A DNA stretch of 64,000 bases from Chondrus crispus (taxonomy: Eukaryota > Rhodophyta > Florideophyceae > Gigartinales > Gigartinaceae). A model generated the notes under the pieces. That model was not told where the DNA came from. It worked only from the letters and a program-made list of their open reading frames with translations, and searched no databases. Location of the stretch: positions 140,603-204,602 of the forward strand of contig NW_005179010.1 in the NCBI RefSeq assembly GCF_000350225.1. The letters run 5' to 3'. Made by a program: the position numbers and the translations under genes. Every line of letters begins with the position of its first letter. Positions within the stretch are counted from its first letter, which is position 1. Below are positions 1-12,022 of the stretch, piece after piece.

Positions 1-1
1 G

Positions 2-1075
2 GTGTCCGTTTGGCCAGAGGCCGTACAGTGGTTGTTGAGGAGTTTGGCAACCGACGAGGCGATCCGTCAAGCCGTGCTCGCATTGCGAGAAGTTCAGCAG
101 AGACCGTCTGAAGACGAGATGGAATTTTACATTCGCCAAACAGACGCGAGTAATCGCTGTGGGAATGTTTATTCTATAGAGGAGCAGATGACCATGTTCA
201 TCGAGGGGCTAGATGCCAGTATTAAGCCCATGGTCTCGCAGTATCGACAAGATAAGCGAGATGTCTCATTTTTGAGATTGGTAAATTACGCAAAGGCGCA
301 TGGCTCGGCGAGCCGCGCCAAGGACAAGAAGACCAAGAAGATCACGATTCAGACGCCGTCGACGTTCAGGGCGGGGATGAAGCCGAGGGCTTCTTATTCC
401 GGTCGTAAAGGTCACGCCGCCGTCCACTTAGCCGAGTCAATCTCCGCGTCAGATGAACGCGGTGCGCACGGAAGCAGCGAAAATCATTATGAAGGAGCAT
501 TGGTAGCCGAAGGCAATTTTATTGAGCCATCGGAGGGCTACGGACACGAGGACTACGGGGCAAGCGGGTCGTCAACTTTACCGACGCCCACATACACGAC
601 GGAGTCGTTTTCAGAGCCCACGGATCCCGTGATGATGTTCCGGGGGCGCGGCCACACGCCGGCGCCGCGCATTCTGATGGAAGACAAGGGTACAACGTTT
701 CGAAGGCCAGGCTGGATGGAAGGGCCGCAACATCAAGGAAGGCCGCCGGCCCGTGGAGGACCTAGGCCGCAATATCCCGTCAAGAAGCACGGACTGGTGT
801 GCTATCACTGTTACCAAAAGGGGCACGCTGCGCCAACGTGCATTCTTTCCCTCCGGGAAATGCACCGAGTTTTGGGAAATTATGAGGCGTTGTCCCCGAT
901 GGAGAGGTTAGGGATACCATCGACGAGTTATCTGAAGGTCAAGAATTCGTTCGATTCGCAGACGGCGAGCACGCCGAGTGCTTCAACGCCGAGGTCGAAC
1001 CAACTCTTCAGAGGGCCCGCCGCGGGGCCCGCGTCGTCGGACGTGAGAAGGAACCCGCCGCCGCAGGGAAACTAG
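2..1075 (+). CDS. gag: Gag of retrotransposon A (5'-truncated by window edge)
   Basis: Structural polyprotein that would form the virus-like particle and bind RNA. The N-terminal third resembles the helical retrotransposon Gag capsid region. The middle is Gly/Ser/Pro-rich and basic. Near residues 268-281 a CCHC zinc knuckle is visible (C-Y-H-C then G-H then C), the usual nucleic-acid-binding signature. The true start may lie upstream of base 1, because the frame is open to the window edge. A pol region follows about 180 bases downstream on the same strand. Treated as part of a fossil element. Confidence 0.8.
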   Translation: MSVWPEAVQWLLRSLATDEAIRQAVLALREVQQRPSEDEMEFYIRQTDASNRCGNVYSIEEQMTMFIEGLDASIKPMVSQYRQDKRDVSFLRLVNYAKAHGSASRAKDKKTKKITIQTPSTFRAGMKPRASYSGRKGHAAVHLAESISASDERGAHGSSENHYEGALVAEGNFIEPSEGYGHEDYGASGSSTLPTPTYTTESFSEPTDPVMMFRGRGHTPAPRILMEDKGTTFRRPGWMEGPQHQGRPPARGGPRPQYPVKKHGLVCYHCYQKGHAAPTCILSLREMHRVLGNYEALSPMERLGIPSTSYLKVKNSFDSQTASTPSASTPRSNQLFRGPAAGPASSDVRRNPPPQGN

Positions 1076-1257
1076 AGAGGGGAATCTCGAGGGAGTCACG
1101 AGAGGCGCAGGTTCAACGTACTGCGTCCGGGACTCAGTCCCGTTCCCCGTCTCTAGCGAGAAGGAAAGGCCTCGACGAGGAGGTAGTTGAAATAGGGGGT
1201 AAGCCGAAGGAGCCGACTGTTGTCAAGAAAATTCTAAGTGGAGACAAGGATCGTCCG

Positions 1258-4200
1258 ATGGATCAAATTCGTAGGCCCTGGTACAGGGTTAAGCGACAGG
1301 AATGTCCTGAAAAGATCTTGGTCCTCGCGCGAAAAAACTACAAAGTTTACGCGGATATTGGACCAACGGTCGGATTGATGAGTCGAGTGTTGTCCGTGTT
1401 GAACACAGGTGCCGGACCGAATTTGGTTCGAAGGTCGGAACTTCCGGCAGAAATGGAAATGTTGGTGTCCTACGGACCGACCCAGGATATTGGCGACGCG
1501 AACAATAGGCCACTCCGGACTCTCGGCACAATTAGAATGCCTGTGAGGCTTGGAAAATTCATGGCCGCAGCCGAGTTTATTGTATGCGAAAAACTAGCAG
1601 TCCCGCTAATTCTAGGCGCGGACTACTGTGACCGGTTTGTGGAAGCAATTTATCCAAGGAAGAAAACGGTTGAGTTGGCGGATTTCTCGGAGGTTCCGAC
1701 AATTAGGCGGTTCTCGACGAGAAAAGAGAAGAAGAATCTAGTGCCGGGAGAGGACGAGAATGATGGAAAGGGGGAGCGAATTTCCCCTAAGGTAAAAGTG
1801 GCAAGAGCCACGACTATCGAGCCAGGTACGCAACGCGTCGTGGAATGCACCTCGAAGAGGGCGGGCTTGGTTGTGGTTCAGCCGTACTCGTCGTTGTACG
1901 AAAGGCACGGGTTGACGTGCACGAATGGTGTCTTTCAGGTTGAGCCGGACAGGCCATTTCGTTTACTCGTTGCGAATTTTAGGACATACCCTGTCAGGGT
2001 GCAAAAAGGCCAAGTGGTGGCAGAATTATTACCGCACCCGAGGGCCGTGCTTGAGAGCAAAACCACCATTGGTGAAGTTCTCGGAATTCAAGAAAGGAAG
2101 AAGGAAAATTTTCCTAATTCTACCAAGACGCCTAAGGGCGAGACAAGATGCGAACCGTCGGATCAAGCGCGCGAGGACCACCCAGAAGAACGGTCGAGTG
2201 GGCTCTGTGCGACGGCATCGTCGAAGACGGAGCAGCGGATTGAGCCCCCACCGCCGGACGTGGAGGACCTCCACCTGAGCTACGTGCCCGAACGGCTGCG
2301 CGAGCGGTTCCGACGGATGTTGAAGAAGTACTCTAAGATGTGGGATGGGACCCTTGGTGAAATTAATACCACGGTCCACCAGATCGAGCTGGTGCCGGAG
2401 ACCAGGCCCATCGCACAAGCTCCCTACCGAGCCGGTCCAAGGGCTCGGGAGGTCGAGGACGCAGAAGTACAGAAGATGTTAGAAGCAGGAGTCATCGAAC
2501 CGGCTCAGTCAGAATGGGCGTCGCCCGTTTTATTAGTGCCCAAGCCGGACGGATCGATGCACTTTTGCGTAGACTACCGCAGGTTAAACGCTGTAACGGT
2601 GAAGGACACGTACCCTTTACCGCGCATGGATGAGTGTCTGGACTCGCTTGGTGACACCAAGGTTTTCTCCGCGTTGGACGCGATTTCGGGATATTGGCAG
2701 ATGCCTATCCCTGAGTGTGACCGAGACAACACCGCATTTTCGTGTCACTCAGGTCTGTACCGCTTCTCAAGAATGCCCTTCGGGCTTACCAACGCGCCGA
2801 CGACGTTTCAGAGAGCCATGGATATACTGCTCTCTCCGTTCCGATGGAAGTCGTTTCTGGTGTATTTGGATGATATCATCATCTTCAGCAAGTCTTGGGA
2901 AGAACACATTGTTCATGTTGATGAAATACTTTCTGTATAGGAGAAGGCAGGTGTGAAGCTCAAGCTTCGCAAGTGCGAATTTTTCGTCAAAAAGATCAAG
3001 TACCTGGGCCATGTCGTTTGGCCAGGTACATTGGAGGTTGACCGCTCGCATCGCGGCGTTGGAACAAGTGAGGTACCCTCAAACGCAGACCCAGCTCGGA
3101 AGCTTCTTGGGACTTTGTAATGTGTACCGTCGGTTTGTCCCACATTACGCGAAAATCGCGCATCTGCTCAATCAACTATTGAAGAAGGGACAACCGGTCC
3201 AGTTGGAAGGATTCGAAGAACTGTGCAAAAAAGCTTTTCATAAGCTCAAGGACACCATTTTGGCACCGCTGGTGTTGGCGCTGCCTAAGAATGACCTACC
3301 CTACTCGGTAGATACCGATGCAAGCGACTATCAAATCGGCGCTGCATTATTTCAAACGCATCCGGATGCGCAACGTAAACCCATCGGGTTCTTTTCAAGA
3401 ACGTTAGCCGCAGCCGAGAGAAACTATTCTGTATCAGAAAAAGAATGTCTAGCGGTAATTTGGGCCGTACAGACTCTAAGACCATATCTATATGGCGAGC
3501 ACTTCATTGTGCATACCGACCATGCCTCATTGAGATGGTTCATGAATGTAACGGACCCCAGCGGGAGATTAATCCGATGGAGACTCCGCCTCTCGGAATT
3601 TAATTTCGAAATCAAGTACAAGAAGGGCAAGGCGAACAGCCAAGCTGATGCCCTGTCAAGATTACGGACCGCAGGAGAAACCGTCGACGAAATCGACGAC
3701 GAAATTCCATGCTTTATGGCCGAACCGGCCGAGGGTACAGTGGAGAACGAGGACAGTTTTGACGCGTTAGACGACATCCTCGCTCTCGAGGGGGGGACCG
3801 CCCCTGATCGCCTGGATCAATTCCAAAGTGTCACTCCGGAGGAGCTCATTGGCGGGCAAGCCGTCGACCCCTTCTGCAACCGCATCAAGGAAAAAATGGA
3901 CGCCGGAAAGGTGAGAACGTTCAGCATGGAGACTGAGGAACTGGAAGGACCTCTATGCCGTACTGCGGCGGAGTTTGTAGAAGTGGTGATACCACAATCG
4001 TTAAGGGACCGCGTCCTAGGGTTAAGCCATTACGCAAAATTGGCAGGACATCCTGGAGGCAGGAAACTGTACAAGACATTGAGAAGATATTTTTACTGGC
4101 GTACGATGGCCCTAGACTGCTACGCAGTCGCGAAGAATTGCGCCGCATGCGCGCGGGAAAGGGTGAAGTTAAGAAGAAACACAAAGGAAATGAAGCTGTT

Positions 4201-5506
4201 CACGCCCAAAGCTCCGCCGGAGTTTGTCGCCATCGACATACTCGGCGAGCTAATTACAACTAAACGAGGCAATCGGTATATTCTCGTGATCAGCGATCGA
4301 TACTCGAAACTGGTACGAACCGTACCGTTGAAGAAGATATCAGCTGCGCACATCGCACAAGGCTTCGTTCACCATTGGGTATTCGTGTACGGACCGCCGG
4401 TCAAGCTGCTGTCCGACAATGGAACACAGTTCACGGCCCGGTTCTTTCAGAACGTCTGCCGAATTCTCGGCATACGCAATGTGTTCACGACTACGTACCA
4501 CCCGCAAGCCAACGGCCAAGTTGAGAGGTTTGACCGCACGCTGACTTCTGCGTTGCGAAAATATGTTGGAGAGCATCCCAAGGACTGGGACCTATTTAGC
4601 GACGCTGTGACGTTTGCATACAACACGCAAGTTCATCGAACTACGAACATCGCGCCCTTCGAGTTGGAGTTAGCTCGGGCGCCGAGAAGCATTGCGTTAC
4701 AAGCACAGCCGAGTTTGGAAGTATTTAGCTCGAATGGAGGGTACTACTTGAAATGGCAGTCGTGGTTGGAAAGCCTGATGAAAGGCGCTGGTAAGAGCTT
4801 GCGGAAAGAACAAGCGCGCTACAAGCGAAATTTCGACACAAGGCTCCGCAAGCCGAAGTATGACATCCCTTCAGGATCATACGTATTCCTTCGGAAAGAG
4901 CAAGGCACGGCCACCGAGCCGAAACATAAGTTGGTACAAATGGCTACGGGTCCGTATCAAGTGAAGGAGCCAACTGAGAATACGGTCGTCATTGCCATCG
5001 GCGACCAAGAAGAGCGCGTGTCGCGAGATAGAGTCGAATTAACCTCTAGTCCCATGGACTACACGCCGATAATCGGGCTACGGCAAGCGCTACAGTCCCT
5101 CAATTGAGAAGGGGAAAGAAAAAAATTCGCCGCGCAAGCGAAGAATAAGACGGATGACAGACCGTTGGTAAATCAGGAAGCTGCGCACATCTCGCCCGAT
5201 CTACAAGAGATAGGAGGTTGGGAAGAGCAGAATGAGGATGAGTCGCTGGCTCTTCGGAAGGGGGAAGGACAGTTGGACACGCAGGAAGAAGGAGCCGAAA
5301 GTCAGGAGTATGTGATCGACAAGATCTTGGACCACGGCTACGACGAGGGGAAATTAATTCTCAAAGTGAGGTGGTATTGGTACACCATCGAGGACGCAAC
5401 GTGGGAACCTATTGAGCAAATCCCCCGCACCGCGATAGTCACATATTTTTTTCGAAGGAAAAGGCTACCCTTACCCGCGCAAGCGTCGCACGCACAACCG
5501 GGATAG
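1258..5506 (+). pseudogene. pol: Pol region of retrotransposon A: protease, RT, RNase H, integrase, chromodomain
   Basis: Domains by position: a retropepsin-like region at about 1390-1650; reverse transcriptase at about 2400-3010, with the YLDD box near 2857; RNase H at about 3280-3665, with VDTDASDYQIGAAL and the VHTDHASLRW segment. Integrase spans about 4020-4700: an HHCC zinc-binding segment at about 4030-4150, a core with AIDILGEL near 4225, SDNGTQF near 4411 and HPQANGQVER near 4498. A chromodomain lies at about 5308-5440 (VIDKILDHGYDEGKLILKV and a WEP motif). Such chromodomains steer integration toward modified chromatin in known chromoviruses. The region is broken in at least one place; it is reported as a fossil without detailing the damage. 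Confidence 0.85.
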
Positions 5507-8345
5507 CCATCGTAAATAGAATTAGTAGGTTAGAGACAACAGAGAGGTCAGAACTTCGAGGAAAGAACGCATCTACGAGGTTCGCATATAAGGAGTTTTA
5601 AGGAAAGGAGAGCAAGGCAGAGAAGCGAGACTGTATCCTTGGATGAGGCATTGAGCCTTTCGGAAAACACACACGCCTCATCACGGTACGCACGAGAAAT
5701 GACGTTTCGAACGGACGGTCCGCCCGCGTGGGAGATGATGCAATCAAAAAATATATATATAAGCGTGTCGACAACAAACCGCTGAACAGGCAACACAAGT
5801 GAGAAATCGATTTCAGCCATGCTGTGAAATTATAATTAAAAAGCAGGAAAAATTACTGCAGCTGCAGTACGCACGCGAAGTGGTGATCGTTTGCCACAGT
5901 CGGCGACATAACTATTCTAAGTCGCCCCGCAGCTAAGCCCCACCCGACCTCACACGAAGCCGATTGTCACAGTCACTGCTAACACACTGTCCATGCTCGA
6001 CGAGCACGAAGAATCGTCCAGTGGGACCACCCTCAGAAGAACGCGGCTACGAATTCACCCCGCGGTGACCAACGTCGACGCTCACAACCGGTCCTATTTT
6101 TCCAGAACGATCTACTTAGCACTTACCCATCATGATTTCTTTTCAAATATGTCGTTTCTTTGTTTCTTTATTTCTTTTCTTTTCCTCTTTTCTGTTTCGT
6201 TATTGTTCTGTTTTAGATATTATTATATTTTCTGTTGTCAAGGACACGACCCCGCACTGCAGAGGTCGATCAGAAGAACCTACGAGGACGGAGAAGGAGC
6301 CTATGGCAACGTCAGAAAGAAGAGAAACTCTACAGTAGACCCACGATTCGAAACAAGGCGTTCCATTGAGAACAGAGAAGAAACCCCCCGTGGGGATGCG
6401 CGCAATGATGCGCAAAGGACGAGCGAGGGTCGTAGAGGACCCGAAGAACACCAAGTGGACAAAGGCAATGACGAGACACGTAATTCTAATAGCCCCATGG
6501 GGTGAGGCTCCCCATTCGATGAAGACAGGTCGGAGCAAGGTTCACCACATACGCGAACAGGTTACTGTGTCTTTGTCGATTTTTTTGTTTTGTTTTGGGG
6601 TTACTCTACGTGAGACGAATGGTATCGTCAGGTCCTTGAGAGAAGGAGTCAGATCTGAGAAGTGGAGTTCGAACCCCCGAGGAGGGCTTGCTGCAGGTTT
6701 CATTGAGACCCTCGATATTGGCTTGAAAAAAAAGCGTACCGACACAGCCCCTATTGGTTTTATTTTTTTGTCGTCGCGTCTTCCCGCTGTCATTGGGGAT
6801 TGAACGCAAGCGAGTCTGCGCGGCGTCCCGTCCGGAAAACCGTGACCGTCCTTGAGTAGAAACCCCATGAATAATGGCGACGTACCGTCGATAACGAGAA
6901 TCGCTCCTGGAACCTCTCCGAGACAAGAAACAGAATAATGATGAGATGGGATTGAGACGCAGAGCAGCACAAGGTGCCTTCCTTCAATAATATGATTTCC
7001 TACGAAAGAAAACGAAGGTTTACACAGCGTCAGAGGAAACGTTTGAAAGATTTAGTTTAGCACCTAACAAAATCTAGAGTGCTTGTTGAGGAAATCGGGG
7101 TGAACACGGAAAGAACGGGGACAACGGGGACGTCTCGCAAGCACCTGAAGACCTCAGACCGGTGGGATCTGAGACACTACTTTGACTTCGGAGCAAGAGC
7201 GCGCCGCATGCCAACGCACGAGAACGGAGGTGTCAAGCGCCGTTTGAAAGTATTAACGAAATTAAGGAAACCCATAGTCACGGCAAGAAATGACGCCGGT
7301 TTGTTGGCATGAGCCACGGCCGCCGATCCACGACATATCACAATGCGCACGAAGGGAGGAGATCGACTACGACCCCCCCTTCTCGCGCACAAGGCACAAG
7401 CCATCACTGTGATTGCTTAAGCATGATGATCACGAGCGTACTTCGAGGAGAATGACATTCAAGGAAAAGGGAAAGGATGAAGTCCTACCCACGCGACTGT
7501 CGGGAAGCGCATCGAGCGAGCGCGCTGTAATCGCGTAACGAAGAAGTTTCGCCCGTCATTTTCGAGACAGCCGGTACGCTAGGTGATTTCGCCGATGATC
7601 TCGCACACGAGCTGTTAACTGGTTTTCACGACCTACAGGCTACACGCGCCGCCCCGTGTCCCTGATGACAGAGTGAGGGCAGCTCGCCCGACAGCAAGAA
7701 CAAAAACGCCAAGTTAGGCGACCAGGCGGATGACACTATGTGAGAATGGGGTCGCCGTGAACCCCGAAATACCATCTAAATGCATGATCTGAGACAGGAT
7801 CAAGATGGTCGCTCATCGCGATGCGATCAACTAATCGTAATATGTATGACCGGACGTGTACGAGGAACCCTCGTCGCCACCTCAACTAGTTACGAATCGC
7901 CGTCAGGACATAGACCGCTACCTCAGGTAGCAATCTAACAGTAAGAGGGATGTCCCGAATGAGATCGCGGGCAACGAAATTGACGTCTCCACACCTATCG
8001 CGCCGCAAATCTGAGTCTGCACGTAAGGGATGTTTTCAAAGAGAGAGAGTAGAACCTACGTGTGAATGAACCGGGTTCTTGACCCCGCCGGAGTCGGGAG
8101 AGCAGAGGTTTCCCCGCGGAGCTTCCGTCGTCGGTTCAATATTTTTCATGGCATGAAATGTGAACAGGGAAAAGAGCTTCCGATCGAAAAACTAAAAACG
8201 GACAGCAATGAAACGGAAGGTCGCGGAAATGGCGAATGCCACTAAGGGCGTCCAGAAGAACTGAGTCGAACCGGCAACTACAACAGAGAAAAGTTGTCGA
8301 GAGTCGTGGTAGAGATGTTCATTGTCAGAATAACAGTAACTGCCT

Positions 8346-8374
8346 TATCCCTCGAAAACTGTTTTCGAGGGATT
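8346..8374. repeat. Perfect inverted repeat (hairpin) in element A 3' block
   Basis: ATCCCTCGAAAAC faces its near-exact reverse complement with a loop of only a few bases. It could form a stable stem-loop in RNA or single-stranded DNA. No poly-T run follows that would make it a simple terminator. Function unknown. Confidence 0.6.
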
Positions 8375-9289
8375 AGGAAACCGAGGGCTGCTCGATGCGC
8401 CTAAAAGAGGAGGTAAGTGAGGAATTTGAAGAGGTAAAAAGGGAGAGACAAAAAGAGGAGGTAAACCACAAAAGAGAAGGAAAGGGAAGACGCACATGGA
8501 GGAGAGGAGAAAGAAAATGCGCAGGAAATTGGGGGAAATTGAGAAATGAAGAAGAGGAAAAAAAGCGGACCACCTCAGAGACACTAGGGGGGACTGTATT
8601 TCCTTGATTAGGAATCTCCAAACGGGCAACGGAGCAACTGAGGTTGCGATCATTGATGACGTCTCGTGGACGGCTGAACAAAAACGGGGGAGGGCGACTA
8701 GAGAAATTGTCTGGGACCGCCACGCCCCTGCCGACGGCAGGAGGAGGTCAAAAGAAAGGAGGAGGTCGGAGATGCTGTAAACACGCACGTTGCCTCCCTC
8801 GTAGCGCAGTTTCAGGGCACATGAAAGAAGGGAGGAAAATTGCCGAGGATAAAGAGGAGGAAATTTATGAAAAAAGGAGGAATAACGAGGACCGTGATGC
8901 AAATGGAAAAGCGGTGCAGATCGACTAGAGGAAAGTCGCAGGAGACTCCTATAGTGCTGTCGCGGCACGGATCAGAGGACGAAGAAGTTAGGGGCCCCGA
9001 TCTTGGAGGGGGCTTCGGGCTCCGAAATAGCATGACCGGAGACGGACGGCGGTATCATCAGAAGAGAAATGCGAAAGAAGAGGAAGTTGGTGAAAAGAGG
9101 GGTACGACCGCAGTGACGGCACGCAGAAAAAAATGAGGAGGAAGTTGAAAATAACAGGGAATTTGCAAGTAGGTTCTTTTTTATCGCCCGAAGGTCGTAC
9201 GATAAAGTCGCTAGCCGACTATCATGCGGGCAGGATGGGAAAAGAAGGACAAGTCGCAAGGAAGTGCTGTGGCCGCCGTCTCAACGAGA

Positions 9290-9936
9290 CTATGCCCCAA
9301 GGGATTTTCCCTTCGGAAGGGAGGTGACAAGCCGAGCTAGAACCCGCAAGTCGTCTAGGGAAGCCCCCTGGAGAGCTTCTCTCTCCACACTATGAGCCAT
9401 GACAAGGCGATGGTAAACGGCAGCAGCAGAGGTATTTTCTTGGGGAATTGTGGACGATGGAGGGACCGAGGTACGGGCGAGGAGCGGACCCTCACGTGAA
9501 GGGGAAGCCGGACGTGGGGTCGGATCCCCGGCGGTGGTGCTTTTCGGATTGAAATGGTTCCCGTCGAGCAGCTCGCAGAAGGAAGCTCGACGCGCGGAGG
9601 AGCCTGAGGATGGGTCAAGCCCACGGGTGCCGTACATGACGGCAATAGCAAGGTTGGGGTAGGTGTGACGAGCTGTCCCTCGCGTGAAGGGGAAGCAGGA
9701 AGTGAGGTTGGATTCACGTCGGAGGAAGACACGACTCGAAGCGACAAGGTTTCCGCCGAGCTCGTGGGAGGAAGTACGACGCACATAGGGGCCTCAGACG
9801 CGGAGGGACGGACCGGTGCAGGAAGAGGGGAACTTGGAGCCGAAGGTCGAGAGCACATCTCAGGCTCTCGAGGATCTGCGTTTACAACAGTGACTGCGTT
9901 GGGGATTGGTGGTTGATTTCCGAAACGGCGGTTCAT
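9290..9936 (-). other. Antisense Pro/Ser-rich reading frames in element A
   Basis: Two overlapping minus-strand frames (9290-9784 and 9355-9936) of 164 and 193 codons. They are rich in Pro, Ser, Arg and Leu, and each contains one PASPSREG motif because the DNA beneath is internally duplicated. They lie where element B carries its much longer antisense frames. The composition could arise by chance from GC-rich DNA, so coding is doubtful. No domain was recognised. Confidence 0.3.
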
Positions 9937-10207
9937 CTGGGCCTCCCAGGCAGAACAGAGGAAGGAAGACCCCGGGGCATTTCGGACTTGCGAGGAAAGC
10001 TCACACCCGGACGTTTACGGGTGGCACTATCGTCCGAGTGTTCCGAAGGAGAAGGAAGCATGGTATTTTCGTCTTACACTTTGCTAGAACGCCGCGCAGA
10101 GTGATTGACGATTGGGAAACACGGTCAGGGACGGCAGGAGATTATACGATGGCTTGGCGTTGCGCAAGGGCGCTCAGAAGGGGGATATGTAGTGCAATAG
10201 GCACCTG

Positions 10208-10240
10208 AAAAGGGGGGTGAAAAGAAGTGAAAAAGGAAAA
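10208..10240 (+). other. Polypurine tract of element A
   Basis: An almost pure purine run (GAAAAGGGGGGTGAAAAGAAG followed by further A/G-rich sequence) ends just before the TG start of the LTR. This is the expected plus-strand primer position for a Ty3/gypsy element. A similar tract (GGGGGTGAAAAGAAAAGG on the minus strand) precedes the related LTR relic at 60.8 kb. Confidence 0.6.
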
Positions 10241-10251
10241 AAATTGGATAC

Positions 10252-10617
10252 TGTAGTCCGGGTTGCGGGACACACGTGTGCGACGAAGCGCACGATTATT
10301 TTAATTATTTAATTTATTTACTAACTAGATCTAGAATCTAGAGCCGGGAGCTACTGTACTCGCCCCGGCGGGGCTCTATATAACTTGGCCCTTTGACCGA
10401 CCAAGTCAATAAAGACAACCCCAGTTGCCAGAGTTTGATATCGCCTTGGTCGAAGTCCGTCTTTTACAAGACATTCCCTTCTACTTTAGCCTACGGTATC
10501 CTTTGCGCTCGGGGGTCCCCTTTTTCGTTATCAATTTTCCTTTACTTCCCTATCCTAATTTCCTTTAATCTTGAGTTGTTCCCATCTCGTAGGATTGCGA
10601 TCCGCAACGTGACGTCA
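10252..10617 (+). repeat. 3' LTR of retrotransposon A
   Basis: It starts TGTAG directly after the purine tract. It carries a TATA-like CTCTATATAA at about 10,374-10,383 just after a GC-rich CCCCGGCGGGG and an AATAAA-like signal near 10,409. Much of this matches, in inverse orientation, 60.38-60.78 kb (shared blocks include the GC-rich/TATA region, AGTTGCCAGAGTT and CGCCTTGGTCGAAGTCCGTC). The end is placed at GACGTCA, just past the block shared with the relic; it is uncertain by a few tens of bases because no second LTR of this copy is in view. Confidence 0.65.
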
Positions 10618-10659
10618 TTAGCCCTCGGGCTTCTGTGTTGGTGCACCAGTGGTGCTTTT

Positions 10660-11118
10660 CTCAGCGTTGTTTCCATCGGAATCTGGTTGCGACCGATCCG
10701 GTGCTGGTACTTTGCCATCGGGCAGTACGACGGTGTAGCGCTGCTACGTTTTCTTCTTTCCCGACGGGCTACGTTGCCACGTCCCCGTGGAAGGCCTTAT
10801 CAAGGGTATAAGGTGTACAAGGCGCTCTTTGAGCATTGGATTTACGACCCATCGGACCAGATTTACCTAGACACCCCTCCGAACTCGTTGAGCAGTTGCC
10901 TTTACAAGTCTCTACCACCATTTACCGATCTCGGGCTAGGCCCTTCTCTTTTTCCCCCTATCAGGGATCCGAGCTACTGCGGGCCGCAAACCCGCTTAAA
11001 GAGGACAGGGAGCTTGGAACACTCCGTAGCGCTGTGCCGTTGGCAGTTGTTGTTTTTGTTGTTGTTGTTTGTGTTGGACCGTCGGACCTTGGTCTCTGCC
11101 TGACAGGCGCATTGCACT
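10660..11118 (+). repeat. Dispersed repeat R1, plus-strand copy
   Basis: About 450 bp that match 35.08-35.53 kb in inverse orientation. Shared landmarks are CTTATCAAGGGTATAAGGTG, CATTGG-TTACGACCCATCGG, a CCCCCTATCAG block, a GTTGTTGTT-rich stretch and CCTGACAGGC near the end. No coding domain; the long frames across it are not conserved. It may be a solo LTR or a non-autonomous element of unknown class. It lies directly after the LTR of element A. Confidence 0.6.
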
Positions 11119-11752
11119 ACAGGACTTGTGCGCCCAGTCGGAAACCGCCGTCGCGCTGCTCCAGCAGCCCCATCCGGTCCAACGTCTCCCTGATCCGCGC
11201 TTGCATCCGTCATCACACCCCACAAGCACCCCAGCGTGACGGCCGGCACAGCTGCTGCGGCTGGCCCAGCTGTTGCGGCCGGCACCGACGCCAGCGTTGC
11301 GAGCAGGACGTCCACGCCGAGCATCTCCTCGCACACCGCTCCGTACGGTCCCTCCTCCTCTTCAAACTCATCCTCACAATCGTCCTCCACCCCTCGACGA
11401 AATCCTGACAGAGCAACCCCTTGACAAATCAGGCTTTCTGTGTGAGCACTGGTTTGGCTCATTTGCTTCAGGAGCAAAACGGGAAGGAGGAAGTTGTTGT
11501 CTGCCATGATGTTGGGAAAGCTAGAGATCGTTGTGTGAGGTTTGCTCATGTTCCCAACTTTGCGTCTCCCTGGCCACGTGTACACATAATAGCATTTTAC
11601 GGTTATTTCAAAATCTACAGAAGCCATGGATTTGAGGGCTTGTCTCAAAAGGGGAAAATCCTTAATTAAAAAGGGCTATTACATATTATACGATTCCGTA
11701 TCATAATCGGCCAATCATCATCCACCAGCTTGCAAGCTCCCTGCTGCATATT
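11119..11752. other. Intergenic stretch, no gene recognised
   Basis: A GC-rich first half with GCTGCxGC-type repeats (about 11,240-11,330) gives low-complexity Ala/Arg frames on both strands. The AT-richer remainder shows no domain. Confidence 0.4.
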
Positions 11753-11883
11753 TGTCGCCACGTGTAAAACATTGCGTTTTGGTCACCACGTGTAATACAT
11801 TGCAATTTGGTCGCCACGTGTAAAACATTGCATATCGATCCACACCTGTAATACATTGCATTTGGATCCACACGTGTGATGTG
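11753..11883. repeat. 28-bp tandem repeat, about 4.5 units
   Basis: Units of 28 bases with the core CACGTGTAA(A/T)ACATTGCA recur from 11,753 to about 11,883. Later units are more diverged. Each unit holds a CACGTG E-box-like palindrome, but I have no evidence for a regulatory role. Confidence 0.75.
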
Positions 11884-11885
11884 TT

Positions 11886-12022
11886 TGTCGCCCGACAAGA
11901 TCTACAAAAGCTGTATGGGTGGCCACCCATACTAGAATCAACCTCTAAAAAATTAACAAAAATTAATCTAGTTCCAGTATAGCTGGCCACCCATACAGCT
12001 TTTGTAAATCTTGTCGCGCGAC
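11886..12022. mobile_element. Foldback / MITE-like inverted repeat pair
   Basis: Two arms of about 45 bp face each other across about 50 bp of AT-rich DNA. The left arm runs CGACAAGATCTACAAAAGC then TGTATGGGTGGCCACCCATAC; the right arm is its near-exact inverse ending CTTGTCGCGCGAC. The inner GGGTGGCCACCC is itself a palindrome. Size and structure fit a miniature inverted-repeat element or one terminal part of a larger DNA element. I see no clear target duplication. Confidence 0.55.

Larger units (their letters stand above)
5507..10207 (+). other. Long 3' block of retrotransposon A between pol and the LTR
   Basis: About 4.7 kb with no recognisable retroelement enzyme domain. It holds A/G-rich tracts (for example 8.40-8.58 and 8.75-8.92 kb), a perfect-looking hairpin near 8,346-8,374 and a diverged internal duplication (a CGTGAAGGGGAAGC-containing stretch near 9,487 and again near 9,676). 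The only longish reading frames are antisense, at 9.29-9.94 kb. Size and place match the 5.3-kb block of element B, though I saw no clear sequence match between the two. I see no host gene in it. Confidence 0.55.
1..10617 (+). mobile_element. Ty3/gypsy chromodomain retrotransposon A, 5' end outside window
   Basis: LTR retrotransposon fossil in the order gag, protease, reverse transcriptase, RNase H, integrase, chromodomain. This order and the C-terminal chromodomain place it in Ty3/gypsy (chromovirus-like). The 5' LTR and the start of gag lie before the window. After the chromodomain there are about 4.7 kb without pol domains before a purine-rich tract and an LTR at about 10.25-10.62 kb. The pol region is broken, with at least one interruption, so this copy is not whole. 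Only one LTR is visible, so age cannot be judged from LTR divergence. A related LTR relic lies inverted at 60.4-60.8 kb, so the family has more than one copy. The internal 3' block is much longer than in compact chromoviruses and resembles that of element B. Confidence 0.85.

Noticed and set aside
6660-6680. A GTTCGAACCCC stretch resembling a tRNA T-loop
   Set aside because: No matching acceptor, D-arm or anticodon stem could be folded around it.
8345-8968. A 207-codon minus-strand Ser/Pro/Leu-rich frame
   Set aside because: It is the complement of an A/G-rich tract; the composition explains the open frame, and no domain is present.
10393-11103. A 236-codon plus-strand frame
   Set aside because: It spans the A LTR and repeat R1, and the frame is not kept in the second R1 copy or the LTR relic.
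11236-11424. Ala/Ser/Thr-rich coding frame
   Set aside because: Low-complexity GC-rich DNA with open frames on both strands and no domain.
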